Shown here one piece after another: positions 27,555 through 36,139 of a DNA stretch of 64,000 bases. The DNA lies in contig NZ_CP022685.1 in the NCBI RefSeq assembly GCF_002556545.1, positions 372,001-436,000 on the forward strand. The letters run 5' to 3'. The notes under the pieces are model-generated. The model made no database searches. It had not been told where the DNA came from and worked only from the letters and a program-made list of their open reading frames with translations. The stretch is from Streptomyces formicae. GTDB lineage: Bacteria > Actinomycetota > Actinomycetes > Streptomycetales > Streptomycetaceae. Position 1 is the stretch's first letter. The number at the start of each line of letters is the position of its first letter. Both the position numbers and the translations under genes were made by a program.

Positions 27555-29093
27555 ATGTCTGCTGACAGCACGGCTGTCACCGCCCCCGCACCGGTGGACA
27601 CCGCCGGTGCCCCCGACGCCTCGCCCCGGGGTCGCCACCTCGGCCTCGCCCTGTTCGTGATCGCCGCGGCCCAGCTGATGGTGGTTCTCGACGGCACCAT
27701 CACCAACATCGCCCTGCCCAGCATCCAGACCGCCCTGGACGTCTCCGACGCCAACCTCGCGTGGATCGTCAACTCCTACGCGCTCGCCTTCGGCGGTCTG
27801 CTGCTGCTCGGCGGCCGGGCCGGAGACCTGTTCGGGCGGCGCCGGATGTTCCAGGTGGGCATCGCGCTGTTCACCCTGGCCTCCCTTCTCGGCGGTCTCG
27901 CCCCGAACGAGGGGCTGCTGATCGGCGCGCGCGTCCTGCAAGGCGTCGGCGCGGCCGTCGCCGCGCCCAGCGCGCTCTCCCTGATCGCCACGACGTTCCC
28001 CGAGGGCAAGCCCCGCAACAAGGCGATGGGCGTCTACGCCGCCATGGCGGGCATCGGCGCCACCGTCGGACTGCTGCTCGGCGGCATCCTGACCGACGCC
28101 CTCGACTGGCGGTGGGTGTTCTTCGTGAACATCCCGATCGGCCTCGCGGTCCTCGCCGGGACCAGGACGCTCGTCGAGGCCGAACGCCACCGCGGGCGCC
28201 TCGACATCCCCGGCACCGTGACCGGCACCGGCGGTCTGATCGCCCTGGTCTACGGCATCACCCGCGGCGGCGAGCACGGCTGGACGGACGCCCTGACCCT
28301 GACCTGCTTCGCCGTCGCCGCCGTCCTGCTCGTGGTGTTCCTGCTCGTCCAGAGCCGCACCGCGCACCCGATGATGCCGCTGCGCCTCTTCAAGGACCGC
28401 AACCGCTCCGGCTCCTACGCGACCATGCTGTTCATCGGCGCGGGCATGATGGCCACGTTCTACTTCCTGACCCTCTACCTCCAGCTGATCCTCGGCTACA
28501 GCGCGGTCAGGACCGGCTTCGCCAATCTGCCGTTCAGCCTCGGCATGGGCGTCGCGGCCACCGTCAGCGCCAAGCTCGTCACACGCCTGGCGCCCCGCCT
28601 GATCGCCGGGCCCGGCCTGCTCATCGCGGCCGTCGGCATGTTCTGGTTCGCCACGCTCACGCCCGACTCGTCGTACGCCGGGCATCTGATGCCCGCGATG
28701 TTCGTGACCGCGCTCGGCCTCGGGATGAGCTTCGTGCCCATGACGCTCGGCGCGGTCAGCGGCGTCGGCCACCAGGAGACGGGCATCGCCTCCGCGCTCC
28801 TCAACACCGCCCAGCAGATCGGCGGCGCCCTCGGCCTCGCCGTCCTCGCCACGATCTCCACCTCGGCGGCGAACGACCGGCTGCCCGACGCGGCCGCCTC
28901 CTTCTACCGTGCGGCGGCCACCCGGGACCACGGCCTGCTCGCCCGGGCGGCCGACGCGATGACGCACGGCTACACCATGGCCTTCGTCGGGGCGGGCGCC
29001 ATGTTCCTTGCGGGCCTGGTCGTCACCGGCCTCGCCGTCACCGCGGGCAAGCAGCGTACGGACGAGGGCGCGGCCCCCGTCCACATGGGCTGA
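27555..29093 (+). CDS. DHA2 family (EmrB/QacA-type) drug efflux MFS transporter
   Basis: The product is 512 residues with fourteen predicted helices. LFVIAAAQLMVVLDGTITNIALPSI carries the DHA2 helix-1 motif with its Asp, followed by NLAWIVNSYALAFGGLLLLGGRAGDLFGRRR (motif A) and ARVLQGVGAAVAAPSALSLI (motif C). The family exports antibiotics and cationic drugs by proton antiport. I placed the start at the ATG at 27555 (MSADSTAV), preceded by CTGGAG; upstream in-frame codons do not match the family. No cognate regulator is adjacent. Confidence 0.9.
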   Translation: MSADSTAVTAPAPVDTAGAPDASPRGRHLGLALFVIAAAQLMVVLDGTITNIALPSIQTALDVSDANLAWIVNSYALAFGGLLLLGGRAGDLFGRRRMFQVGIALFTLASLLGGLAPNEGLLIGARVLQGVGAAVAAPSALSLIATTFPEGKPRNKAMGVYAAMAGIGATVGLLLGGILTDALDWRWVFFVNIPIGLAVLAGTRTLVEAERHRGRLDIPGTVTGTGGLIALVYGITRGGEHGWTDALTLTCFAVAAVLLVVFLLVQSRTAHPMMPLRLFKDRNRSGSYATMLFIGAGMMATFYFLTLYLQLILGYSAVRTGFANLPFSLGMGVAATVSAKLVTRLAPRLIAGPGLLIAAVGMFWFATLTPDSSYAGHLMPAMFVTALGLGMSFVPMTLGAVSGVGHQETGIASALLNTAQQIGGALGLAVLATISTSAANDRLPDAAASFYRAAATRDHGLLARAADAMTHGYTMAFVGAGAMFLAGLVVTGLAVTAGKQRTDEGAAPVHMG

Positions 29094-29179
29094 AGCAGCG
29101 GCGGGAAGGAAGCGGGCGCTTCACCAGGAACCCGTCGCCGTCCGTCGATAGGATTTCTTCGGAATTCCTTTTCGCGAGG

Positions 29180-29206
29180 TGTCGAGAACGTGCCGACCGC
29201 TCCGAC
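29180..29206 (+). promoter_or_regulatory. Candidate ECF42-type promoter
   Basis: TGTCGA (29180-29185) is followed after 17 bases by CGAC (29203-29206), 55 bases upstream of the DGPF-protein start. This matches the promoter described for ECF42 sigma factors of Streptomyces (TGTCGA in the -35 region and a CGA/TC-type -10), which the sigma factor encoded two genes on would recognise. The match is by eye. Confidence 0.55.
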
Positions 29207-29260
29207 GTTCCCTGTGAGCGTCGCCCACGAGGGGTGACGGCGCAGCCGAGGAGCGAAGTC

Positions 29261-29674
29261 ATGAAGTATCTGGTGATGGTCCAGGGTTCCCAGGCCGACT
29301 ACGAGGCGATGGCGGGCAAGCCCTCCGAGAACAGCCCGGCCTGGAGCGAGAAGGAACTGCAGGCGATGTACGCCTACATGGGCGAGATCAACAACGATCT
29401 CGCCGAGACGGGCGAGCTCATCGACGCTCAGGGCCTCACGGAGCCCGCGCAGGCCCGCTTCGTGAGCAAGGGCAAGGACGGCCGCCCGGTGATCACGGAC
29501 GGCCCCTACGGCGAGACGAAGGAAGTGCTCGCCGGTTACTGGCTCCTGGAGTGCGAGAGCCTGGAGCGGGTCACCGAGATCGCCCTGCGCGTCACGGAAT
29601 GCCCCGGTCCCGAGGGTTTCGTCGAGCCGCCCGTCGTGATCAGGGCCGTGCCGGAGGCCGGGGGCGAGTGCTGA
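29261..29674 (+). CDS. YCII-related (DGPF domain) protein, partner of ECF42 sigma factor
   Basis: The 137-residue YCII-like protein has the opening MKYLVMVQGSQADYEAM and the name-giving motif as D80-G-P-Y83 in VITDGPYGETKEVLAGYWLLE. DGPF proteins are the constant genomic partners of group ECF42 sigma factors; their biochemical role is unresolved. The last 7 bases overlap the sigma factor's GTG start, so the two are translationally coupled. An ECF42-like promoter lies 55 bases upstream, suggesting autoregulation. Confidence 0.92.
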   Translation: MKYLVMVQGSQADYEAMAGKPSENSPAWSEKELQAMYAYMGEINNDLAETGELIDAQGLTEPAQARFVSKGKDGRPVITDGPYGETKEVLAGYWLLECESLERVTEIALRVTECPGPEGFVEPPVVIRAVPEAGGEC

Positions 29675-30903
29675 GACGTACGACCGGGGTCGAGGACCTG
29701 CTGCGCCGCCACGCGCCGCAGGTCCTCGGCGCGCTCGTACGCCGGTACGGACACTTCGGCGCCGCCGAGGACGCCGTGCAGGAGGCACTGCTCGCCGCGG
29801 CGCGGCAGTGGCCGGACCAGGGGGTGCCCGACAATCCGCGCGGCTGGCTGATCAAGGTGGCGTCCCGGAGGCTCGTGGACCAGCTGCGCGCCGACGAGGC
29901 GCGGCGGCGGCGCGAGGAGGAGGCCGCGCTGCTCACCCCGCGCGACGCGTTCACCGCTCCCCCGCCCGGCGAGGGCCGCGCCCCCTCGGACGACGACACG
30001 CTCACCCTGCTGTTCCTGTGCTGTCACCCGCTGCTGGGTCCGCCCGCGCAGGTCGCCCTCACGCTCCGGGCCGTCGGCGGCCTGACCACCGCGGAGATCG
30101 CCCGCGCCCATCTGGTGCCGGAGGCGACCATGGCGCAGCGGATCAGCAGGGCCAAGGCGAAGATCAAGGGCGTGTCCTTCCGACAGCCGGTCCCCGAGGA
30201 CCGGGACGGGCGGCTCGCCGTCGTCCTGCAAGTGCTCTACCTGATCTTCAACGAGGGCTATACGGCGACGTCCGGCGAGGCGCTGCACCGGGCGGACCTC
30301 GCCCGCGAGGCGATCCGGCTCACGCGTGCGGTGCGCGGGCTGCTGCCCGCCGAGGGCGCGGTGACGGGCCTGCTCGCGCTGATGCTGCTCACCGAGGCGC
30401 GCAGCGCCGCGCGCACCGGGCCGCACGGCGAGCTGATCCCCCTCGACGAACAGGACCGCACCCGCTGGGACCGTGCGGCGATCGCCGAGGGCACGGCGCT
30501 GGTCGAGGAGGCACTGTCCCAAGGCCCCGCGGGCGCCTACCAGTTGCAGGCGGCGATCGCGGCGCTGCACGACGAGGCGGCGGACGGGGACAGCACGGAC
30601 TGGCCGCAGATCCTCGCGCTGTACGACCTCCTCGTCCACCGCGTGCCGGAACCGATGGCCGAGCTCGGCCGGGCCGTGGCCTTCGCGATGGTGCACGGGC
30701 CGCGGGCCGGGCTCGCCGAACTGACCGCGCTGGAGGACCGGTTGAAGGGGCACTACCGTCTCCACGCGGTGCGCGCCCACCTCCTGGAGCAGGCGGGCGA
30801 CACCGAAGAGGCGCGTACCGCCTACCGGTTGGCGGCGCGGGGCACGCTCAGCCGCCCCGAGGCCCACTACCTTCAGACGCGCGCGGCCAGACTGCCGTCC
30901 TGA
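29668..30903 (+). CDS. ECF sigma factor, group ECF42, with long C-terminal extension
   Basis: The product is 411 residues, twice the size of a plain ECF factor. Sigma region 2 (about 8-75) reads HAPQVLGALVRRYGHFGAAEDAVQEALLAA and PRGWLIKVASRRLVDQLRADEA. Sigma region 4 (about 105-165) has TLTLLFLCCHPLL and GLTTAEIARAHLVPEATMAQRISRAKAKI. The rest (about 175-405) is the helical, TPR-like extension typical of ECF42, including IFNEGYTATSGEALHRADLAREAIRL. There is no anti-sigma gene; in this group the extension is thought to control activity. The GTG at 29668 overlaps the DGPF gene's stop. The end overlaps the LysR gene by 31 bases tail to tail. Confidence 0.92.
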   Translation: MLRRTTGVEDLLRRHAPQVLGALVRRYGHFGAAEDAVQEALLAAARQWPDQGVPDNPRGWLIKVASRRLVDQLRADEARRRREEEAALLTPRDAFTAPPPGEGRAPSDDDTLTLLFLCCHPLLGPPAQVALTLRAVGGLTTAEIARAHLVPEATMAQRISRAKAKIKGVSFRQPVPEDRDGRLAVVLQVLYLIFNEGYTATSGEALHRADLAREAIRLTRAVRGLLPAEGAVTGLLALMLLTEARSAARTGPHGELIPLDEQDRTRWDRAAIAEGTALVEEALSQGPAGAYQLQAAIAALHDEAADGDSTDWPQILALYDLLVHRVPEPMAELGRAVAFAMVHGPRAGLAELTALEDRLKGHYRLHAVRAHLLEQAGDTEEARTAYRLAARGTLSRPEAHYLQTRAARLPS

Positions 30904-31805
30904 ACCGGCCGAGGGCCCAGCGGCGCGCAGTGCTCGGCGACGGTGTCGGCGAAGGCGCGGGCCGACGGGCTCAGCGCGTCCCACCTGCGCACCGCCCACC
31001 CGACCTGGAGCGGCGGCAGGTCGGGGACCGGGACCAGGCGCAGCCCCGCGGGTCCCTGGTCGCGCCAGCCGGGCAGCGCGGGCACCACGGCGTGGCCGAG
31101 TCCGAGCTCGGCGAGGAGCACGGCCGTGTCCCAGTCGGCGACGCTGGTCCCCGTCGGCAGTTCCGCCCCCGACTCACCGAGGTGTACGTCGAGTTGTCCG
31201 CGCGAGGTCGAGTTCCCCGGCGGCGTGATGAGCCGCCCGGCGGCCAGGTCGGACGGCTCGGCGCGGTCCCGTTCCGCGAGCGGGTCGTCGGTGCGGACGG
31301 CGAGCACCCAGGGCAGTTCGACGACGGGCCGCAGCTCGATGCCGCGCACGGGCGCCCCGATGGTGATCCAGGCGAGGTCCAGGTCGTCGGCCGCGAGCGC
31401 GTCGAAACAGGCGCTGCTGGAGCTCATGGTCTGGAACTCCAGCGTGACCCGAGGACAGCGCTCCCTGAAGTCGACGACGGCCTCCGCCATGAAGTGCCGT
31501 ACGGAGGTGGCTCCGGTGGTGACCCGCACCGCGCCGCCGTCGCCGCGCGCCAGGTCGCGCAGGCGGCGCACGGCGAGGTCGATGCCGCCGATGCCGTCGG
31601 CGGCCGCGGACCGGAGGACGCGCCCCGCGGGGGTGGGCACGACGCCCCGCGCGTGCCGTTCGAGGAGGCTCACCCCGAGCTCCCGCTCCAGGCGTTTGAC
31701 GTGCTGGCTCACGGCGGACTGCGTGCAGGAGAGGTCGCGGGCCACGGCGCTGAGGCTGCCCGCGCGGCAGACGGCCGTGAAGACGCGGAGGTCGTCGAGA
31801 GTCAC
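30873..31805 (-). CDS. LysR family transcriptional regulator
   Basis: The 310-residue LysR regulator starts at a GTG (31805, VTLDDLRVFTAVCRAGSLSA). Its winged helix continues ARDLSCTQSAVSQHVKRLERELGVSLLERHARGVVPTPAG. The effector domain follows with VRVTTGATSVRHFMAEAVVDFRE, and LPGWRDQGPAGLRLVPVPDL near the end. It is divergent from the TSUP transporter gene at 31973, which is its likely target. An AAACCC/GGGTTT inverted repeat in the gap may be its site. Confidence 0.88.
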   Translation of the reverse strand: MTLDDLRVFTAVCRAGSLSAVARDLSCTQSAVSQHVKRLERELGVSLLERHARGVVPTPAGRVLRSAAADGIGGIDLAVRRLRDLARGDGGAVRVTTGATSVRHFMAEAVVDFRERCPRVTLEFQTMSSSSACFDALAADDLDLAWITIGAPVRGIELRPVVELPWVLAVRTDDPLAERDRAEPSDLAAGRLITPPGNSTSRGQLDVHLGESGAELPTGTSVADWDTAVLLAELGLGHAVVPALPGWRDQGPAGLRLVPVPDLPPLQVGWAVRRWDALSPSARAFADTVAEHCAPLGPRPVQDGSLAARV

Positions 31806-31839
31806 GAGGGGTGAAGGTATCGCTTGGAGGCAGGCAAGG

Positions 31840-31863
31840 AAACCCGAGGATTGACTTGGGTTT
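31840..31863. promoter_or_regulatory. Candidate LysR operator
   Basis: AAACCC (31840-31845) and GGGTTT (31858-31863) form an inverted repeat with 12 intervening bases in the 167-base gap between the LysR and TSUP genes. LysR boxes are usually T-N11-A dyads of about this size; position is the main support. Confidence 0.45.
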
Positions 31864-31972
31864 TGGCCGTACACCAAGATCGAGACCTGCCCGGACGGGG
31901 ATGTGGGTGCGCGGGTCATGATCCCCGCCGCACCTGGCGCGCGGGCCGGGACCGCTCGGGGAAAGGTGTGCT

Positions 31973-32728
31973 GTGGAAGCGCTGGAGATGGTGGCCGTCG
32001 GCGCCGCCGGTATCGCGGCCGGAGGGCTCAACGCGGTGGTCGGGTCCGGCACCCTCATCACCTTCCCCACCCTGCTGGCCTTCGGGTTTCCGCCGGTGCT
32101 CGCCAACGTGTCGAACAACCTCGGTCTGGTGCCGGGCACGCTGAGCGCCGCGTACGGCTACCGCAGGGAGATGAAGGGGCAGGCGAGACGCCTCGTGCGG
32201 TTCGGCACCGCCTCGCTGATCGGCGGCCTGATCGGCGCGCTGCTCCTGCTCGAACTGCCCGCCGACGCCTTCCAGGCGGTGGTGCCCGTGCTGATCCTCA
32301 CCGCGTGCGTCCTGGTGCTGCTGCAGCCCCGGCTCAACCGGCGCCTGAGGAACCGCGAGGAGCCGGGGAAGAAGGACGGCGGCGTCCTCCTGTGGTGCGG
32401 GGTGCTCGCCACCGGCGTCTACGGCGGCTACTTCGGCGCGGCCCAAGGGGTCCTGCTCATGGGCCTGTTCGGCGCCACGCTCCTGGAGGACCTGCAGCGC
32501 CTGAACGCCGTGAAGAACGTCCTCGCCTCGATCGTCAACGGCGTCGCCGCGGTCCTCTTCATCGTGGTCGCGGACATCGACTGGACGGCGGCCGGTCTGA
32601 TCGCGGTGGGTTCCACGGTGGGCGGCCTGGTCGGCGCCCGCTACGGCCGCAGGCTGCCGCCGGCCGCGATGCGCGCCTTCATCGTCGTCGTCGGCGTGAC
32701 GGCGTCCGTGCTGATGCTGGTGCGCTAG
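31973..32728 (+). CDS. Sulfite exporter TauE/SafE (TSUP) family permease
   Basis: The 251-residue permease begins with a GTG at 31973. It has seven to eight predicted helices in two repeats, with the family motif GLNAVVGSGTLITFPTLLAFGFPPVLANVSN at the start of repeat one and GVYGGYFGAAQGVLLMGLFG plus LNAVKNVLASIVNGVAA in repeat two. TSUP proteins move sulfite, sulfoacetate or other organosulfonates. It is likely under the divergent LysR regulator. A hairpin at 32772-32798 follows. Confidence 0.9.
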   Translation: MEALEMVAVGAAGIAAGGLNAVVGSGTLITFPTLLAFGFPPVLANVSNNLGLVPGTLSAAYGYRREMKGQARRLVRFGTASLIGGLIGALLLLELPADAFQAVVPVLILTACVLVLLQPRLNRRLRNREEPGKKDGGVLLWCGVLATGVYGGYFGAAQGVLLMGLFGATLLEDLQRLNAVKNVLASIVNGVAAVLFIVVADIDWTAAGLIAVGSTVGGLVGARYGRRLPPAAMRAFIVVVGVTASVLMLVR

Positions 32729-32771
32729 CCGGTCACCGAACGCCACGATGACGGGGTGTACCGACCGGGCC

Positions 32772-32798
32772 CCGGAGGCACGGACCCCGCGCCTCCGG
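32772..32798 (+). terminator. Hairpin terminator after the TSUP gene
   Basis: CCGGAGGC (32772-32779) pairs with GCCTCCGG (32791-32798) around an 11-base loop, 43 bases beyond the TSUP stop. The remaining stretch to 33035 holds no other gene that I can support. Confidence 0.6.
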
Positions 32799-33035
32799 CC
32801 GGATTCCGCGTAACGCAGGTCACACCGACAGGCCGCTCACCTGGGAACACCACAGAGTGGTTCACCGTTGAACATGATGTGGCCCCGACCGCGATTCCCC
32901 CGTCCGGCCGGGGCCACACCCCTGCGTGAGCAGCCCGCCCTCACTGTCCGTGCGGATCCGAGCGGATTTCACGCCTTCGAGGGCGAATATGCCAACCGCA
33001 CCGCGTCACACCCGCCCGAGCGGCATCATGCGTCC

Positions 33036-33350
33036 ATGGACGGTGCCAAGCCTGTGCAGGTCTTGTTCACGCCCGAGGAGTACGACGCGGTCCTGGGACT
33101 CGCGGAGCGGCTCGGGGTGCCGGTAGCCGAGTTCATCCGCCGCGCCGTCACCCTGCGCCCCGAGGAGTATCCGGAGCCGGGCCGGCGCGGCGACGCCCGG
33201 CGCGGGGCCGCGGTGCCCCCGGTCAAGCGGGACCTGGGCGCGGACGGGACGCCCGCGCTCCAGCGGTTCCTCGACACCCTCGCGGCCTCGGCGGACCCGG
33301 ATGACGGGGTGAGCGCGGCCGGTCAGGACAGCGCGAGGTCCGGCTTGTAG
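33036..33350 (+). CDS. Small ribbon-helix-helix-like protein, function unknown
   Basis: The product is 104 residues. The first 45 (PVQVLFTPEEYDAVLGLAERLGVPVAEFIRRAVT) look like a strand followed by two helices, as in ribbon-helix-helix DNA-binding proteins of the CopG type. The rest is low-complexity and charged. The start is the ATG at 33036; the upstream region has no better start with similarity. No toxin partner is adjacent, so I do not call it an antitoxin. Its last 28 bases overlap the asparagine synthetase gene tail to tail. Confidence 0.6.
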   Translation: MDGAKPVQVLFTPEEYDAVLGLAERLGVPVAEFIRRAVTLRPEEYPEPGRRGDARRGAAVPPVKRDLGADGTPALQRFLDTLAASADPDDGVSAAGQDSARSGL

Positions 33351-35164
33351 AGGTCGAGCCAGATCGCGAGGTCGAGGGTGCGCTCCAGGCCCCGCCGCGA
33401 GGCCTGGGTGATCTGCGGCGCGTCCCAGCTCGCGGCCCGCGCCGCTCCCTCGCGGTCCACCAGTTCGAAGACCGGGTGCCCGGGAGTCGCGAGCAGGTCC
33501 TTGACGTGCCCCTGGAGGGCGACGGCGTACTTGGGGTCCTGGGTGGAGGGGTAGGGGCTCTTCACCCTGTCGTACACGGACCTCGGCAGCACGTCCGCGG
33601 TCGCCTCGCGCAGCAGGCTCTTCTCCCTGCCGTCGAACGACTTCAGCGCCCACGGCGCGTTGTACACGTACTCGACGAGCCGGTGGTCGCAGAACGGCAC
33701 GCGCACCTCCAGGCCGACGGCCATGCTCGCGCGGTCCTTGCGGTCGAGCAGGACGCGCACGAAGCGGGTCAGGTGCAGATGGCTGATCTTGCGCATGCGG
33801 TACTCGAAGTCGCTCTCGCCGTCCAGGCGTCGGATGCCCGCCACTGCCGTCGCGTAGCCCTCCTTGACGTACGCGTCGAGATCGAGCGTGCCGCTCAGGT
33901 CGGGGCGCAGCACACCGGCGTCGTCGCCGAAGTGGTCGGCGAACTTCACCAGCCAGGGGAAGGTGTCGGCCGCGCGCGCCTGCTCGTCGAAGAACTGCAG
34001 GTAGCCGCCGAAGACCTCGTCCGCCGACTCCCCGGAGAGCGCGACCGTGGAGTGCTCGCGGATGGACCGGAAGAGGAGGTAGAGGGAGGCGTCCATGTCG
34101 CCGAAGCCCATCGGGATGTCCCGCGCGCGGATCATCTTCGCGCGCACCTCGGGGTCGGCGAGGGCGTCCGAGTCCAGGACGATGTCGCGGTGTTCGGTGC
34201 CCGCGAGCTCGGCGACGTCGTGCACGAAGGGGGTGTCGGGGGTGCCCCGCAGCTCGTCGGCGACGAAGTTGTCGGTCTGGCCGACGAAGTCGACGGCGAA
34301 GCTGCGCACCGTCTCGCCCGCCTCGGCGAGCTGGCGTGCGGCGAGCGCCGTCATCGCCGAGGAGTCGAGGCCGCCGGAGAGCAGGGTGCAGCGCGGCACG
34401 TCCGAGACGAGCTGGCGGCGCACGATGTCGTCGAGGAGTTCACGCACCTTGGCGATGCTCGCGTCCCGGTCGTCGGTGTGCGGCCGGGTCTCCAGGGTCC
34501 AGTAGACGTGCCGGCGCAGGCCCGAGCGGTCGACGGTCACGACCGTGCCGGGTTCGACCTCGCGCATGCCCTCCCACACGGCGTGTCCGGGCGTCTTGAC
34601 GACGGTGAACAGCTCGCGCAGTCCGTCCGTCCCGACGCGGGCGCGGGCCAGCGGATTGGCGAGGATCGCCTTGGGCTCGGAGCCGAAGAGGACGCCGTCG
34701 GACGTCTCGTAGTAGTAGAAGGGCTTGATGCCCATGCGGTCGCGGACCATGACGAGCTTGTCGTGCCTGCCGTCCCAGATCGCGAAGGCGTACATGCCGT
34801 TGAGCCGCTCGGCGAGCGCCTCGCCCCATTCGACGTAGCCGCGCAGCACGACCTCGGTGTCGGACTCGGTGGTGAACCGGTGGCCGCGGGCGGCCAGTTC
34901 GCGACGGAGCTCGGTGAAGTTGTACGTCTCCCCCGAGTAGACGAGGGCGACCGTGCCGTTCGGCGTCTCGACGGTCATGGGCTGGCGTCCGCCGGGCAGG
35001 TCGATGATCGCCAGGCGTCGGTGCCCGAGCCCCACGGGCCCGCCGAACCAGGTACCGCGGTCGTCCGGGCCCCGGCAGGACATCGTCTCCGTCATGGCCT
35101 CCAACGTCCCTGACGCGGCCCCGAGATCACGGTCGAAGGAGACCCAGCCGGTGATGCCACACAT
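33323..35164 (-). CDS. asnB: Asparagine synthetase (glutamine-hydrolysing)
   Basis: The 613-residue enzyme has the N-terminal glutaminase nucleophile at Cys2 (MCGITGWVSFDRDL), followed by CRGPDDRGTW and LGHRRLAIIDLPGGRQPM. The C-terminal synthetase domain has the ATP pyrophosphatase loop LLSGGLDSSAMTALAAR near residue 263 and LSGESADEVFGGYLQFF. It would make asparagine from aspartate, ATP and glutamine; close relatives also amidate other carboxylates in antibiotic pathways. The start is behind GGGAGG. A near-perfect palindrome lies 23 bases upstream at 35187-35200. Confidence 0.92.
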   Translation of the reverse strand: MCGITGWVSFDRDLGAASGTLEAMTETMSCRGPDDRGTWFGGPVGLGHRRLAIIDLPGGRQPMTVETPNGTVALVYSGETYNFTELRRELAARGHRFTTESDTEVVLRGYVEWGEALAERLNGMYAFAIWDGRHDKLVMVRDRMGIKPFYYYETSDGVLFGSEPKAILANPLARARVGTDGLRELFTVVKTPGHAVWEGMREVEPGTVVTVDRSGLRRHVYWTLETRPHTDDRDASIAKVRELLDDIVRRQLVSDVPRCTLLSGGLDSSAMTALAARQLAEAGETVRSFAVDFVGQTDNFVADELRGTPDTPFVHDVAELAGTEHRDIVLDSDALADPEVRAKMIRARDIPMGFGDMDASLYLLFRSIREHSTVALSGESADEVFGGYLQFFDEQARAADTFPWLVKFADHFGDDAGVLRPDLSGTLDLDAYVKEGYATAVAGIRRLDGESDFEYRMRKISHLHLTRFVRVLLDRKDRASMAVGLEVRVPFCDHRLVEYVYNAPWALKSFDGREKSLLREATADVLPRSVYDRVKSPYPSTQDPKYAVALQGHVKDLLATPGHPVFELVDREGAARAASWDAPQITQASRRGLERTLDLAIWLDLYKPDLALS

Positions 35165-35186
35165 GCGCTACCTCCCATTGGGCGAA

Positions 35187-35200
35187 CTAGATGTATCTAG
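35187..35200. promoter_or_regulatory. Palindrome upstream of asnB
   Basis: CTAGATGTATCTAG has two perfect 6-base arms (CTAGAT/ATCTAG) around GT, 23 bases upstream of the asnB start codon. CTAG is rare in Streptomyces DNA, so two in 14 bases is notable. The binding protein is unknown. Confidence 0.5.
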
Positions 35201-35401
35201 CACCTACCTGAGGAGCGTGCGCCTGCGATCGCGTACGGTCAACGCCCGAAGACGACGGCGGCGGACCGCACCCTCACCATTTCGGCCGCCTTTTGCCAAG
35301 GCCAGACGCCCCGCCGCACCAGCCGTGGATCCCGTCACCGCACCCGGGCGGACACACGGCAGATCACGGAACGAAGCATTCCGGCCACATGCAAAGACTT
35401 G

Positions 35402-36043
35402 TCAACGATCCGCGGACCCCCGCGCCACGGCGGTCCGCAGCAGCGCGTCGGCGTCCGCGCGGGCCTGCTCGACGGCCCCGGGGAAGACGTGCAACCCGTG
35501 CGCGACGAGAGCGCCCTCGTGCAGCAACATCAGGGTCCTGCCCAGGCGTTGGGCCCCGCGCGGGGCGAGCTCCCGCGCGAGATCGGTGAACAGGGCGAGC
35601 ATCCACGCCTTCTGACCGGTGATCACCTGATACGCCGGGTGGGCGGGGTCACTGATCTCCGCATGCGCGTTGACCATGCTGCACCCCTTCGCCAGATGCA
35701 CCTCCGCCCAGTCCCGCGAGGCGTCGAAGACGGCGAGGACGCGGGCGCGCGCCGTGCCCGCGTCCGACAGATAGGGGGCGAGGAAGGCCCGCCAGCGCTC
35801 GTCGCGGTCCGCGAGGTACTCGACGACGATCTGCTCCTTCGAGCCGAACCGGTCGTAGAGCGTCTTCTTCGTCACCCCGGCCTCGGCGGCGATCAGGTCC
35901 ACTCCGACGGCATGGATACCGCGTTCGTAGAACAGCCGCCCCGCGGCGTCGAGGGCGCGCCGCGCGCCCGGCGTCATGGCGACGCGACGCGGACCCCCGG
36001 CCGCCGCGCCGCCCTTCTCGTACTCGCTCCCGCGCTCACTCAT
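35402..36043 (-). CDS. TetR family transcriptional regulator
   Basis: The 213-residue regulator starts at the ATG at 36043. The TetR helix-turn-helix reads RRALDAAGRLFYERGIHAVGVDLIAAEAGVTKKTLYDRFGSKEQIV. The ligand domain has SDPAHPAYQVI and LMLLHEGALVAHG. It is divergent from an EamA-type exporter, with 96 bases between start codons, and that gap holds two near-identical 18-base imperfect palindromes, so it very likely represses both genes until a ligand binds. Confidence 0.92.
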   Translation of the reverse strand: MSERGSEYEKGGAAAGGPRRVAMTPGARRALDAAGRLFYERGIHAVGVDLIAAEAGVTKKTLYDRFGSKEQIVVEYLADRDERWRAFLAPYLSDAGTARARVLAVFDASRDWAEVHLAKGCSMVNAHAEISDPAHPAYQVITGQKAWMLALFTDLARELAPRGAQRLGRTLMLLHEGALVAHGLHVFPGAVEQARADADALLRTAVARGSADR

Positions 36044-36052
36044 GCGTCCATA

Positions 36053-36098
36053 GTAAACCGATCTGTATACTCGCCCCCCAGTAGACCGATCTGTATAC
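36053..36098. promoter_or_regulatory. Two tandem TetR-type operators
   Basis: GTAAACCGATCTGTATAC (36053-36070) and GTAGACCGATCTGTATAC (36081-36098) differ at one base and are spaced 28 bases start to start. Each is an imperfect palindrome centred on GATC. They fill the gap between the divergent TetR and EamA genes. Confidence 0.75.
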
Positions 36099-36139
36099 CC
36101 GCCCTGATGCGCAGACCCGACTCGGCGAGGAGGACCACC

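Noticed and set aside
33036..33350. Toxin-antitoxin assignment for the ribbon-helix-helix-like protein
   Set aside because: No toxin-like gene is adjacent; neighbours are a terminated TSUP gene and the convergent asnB.
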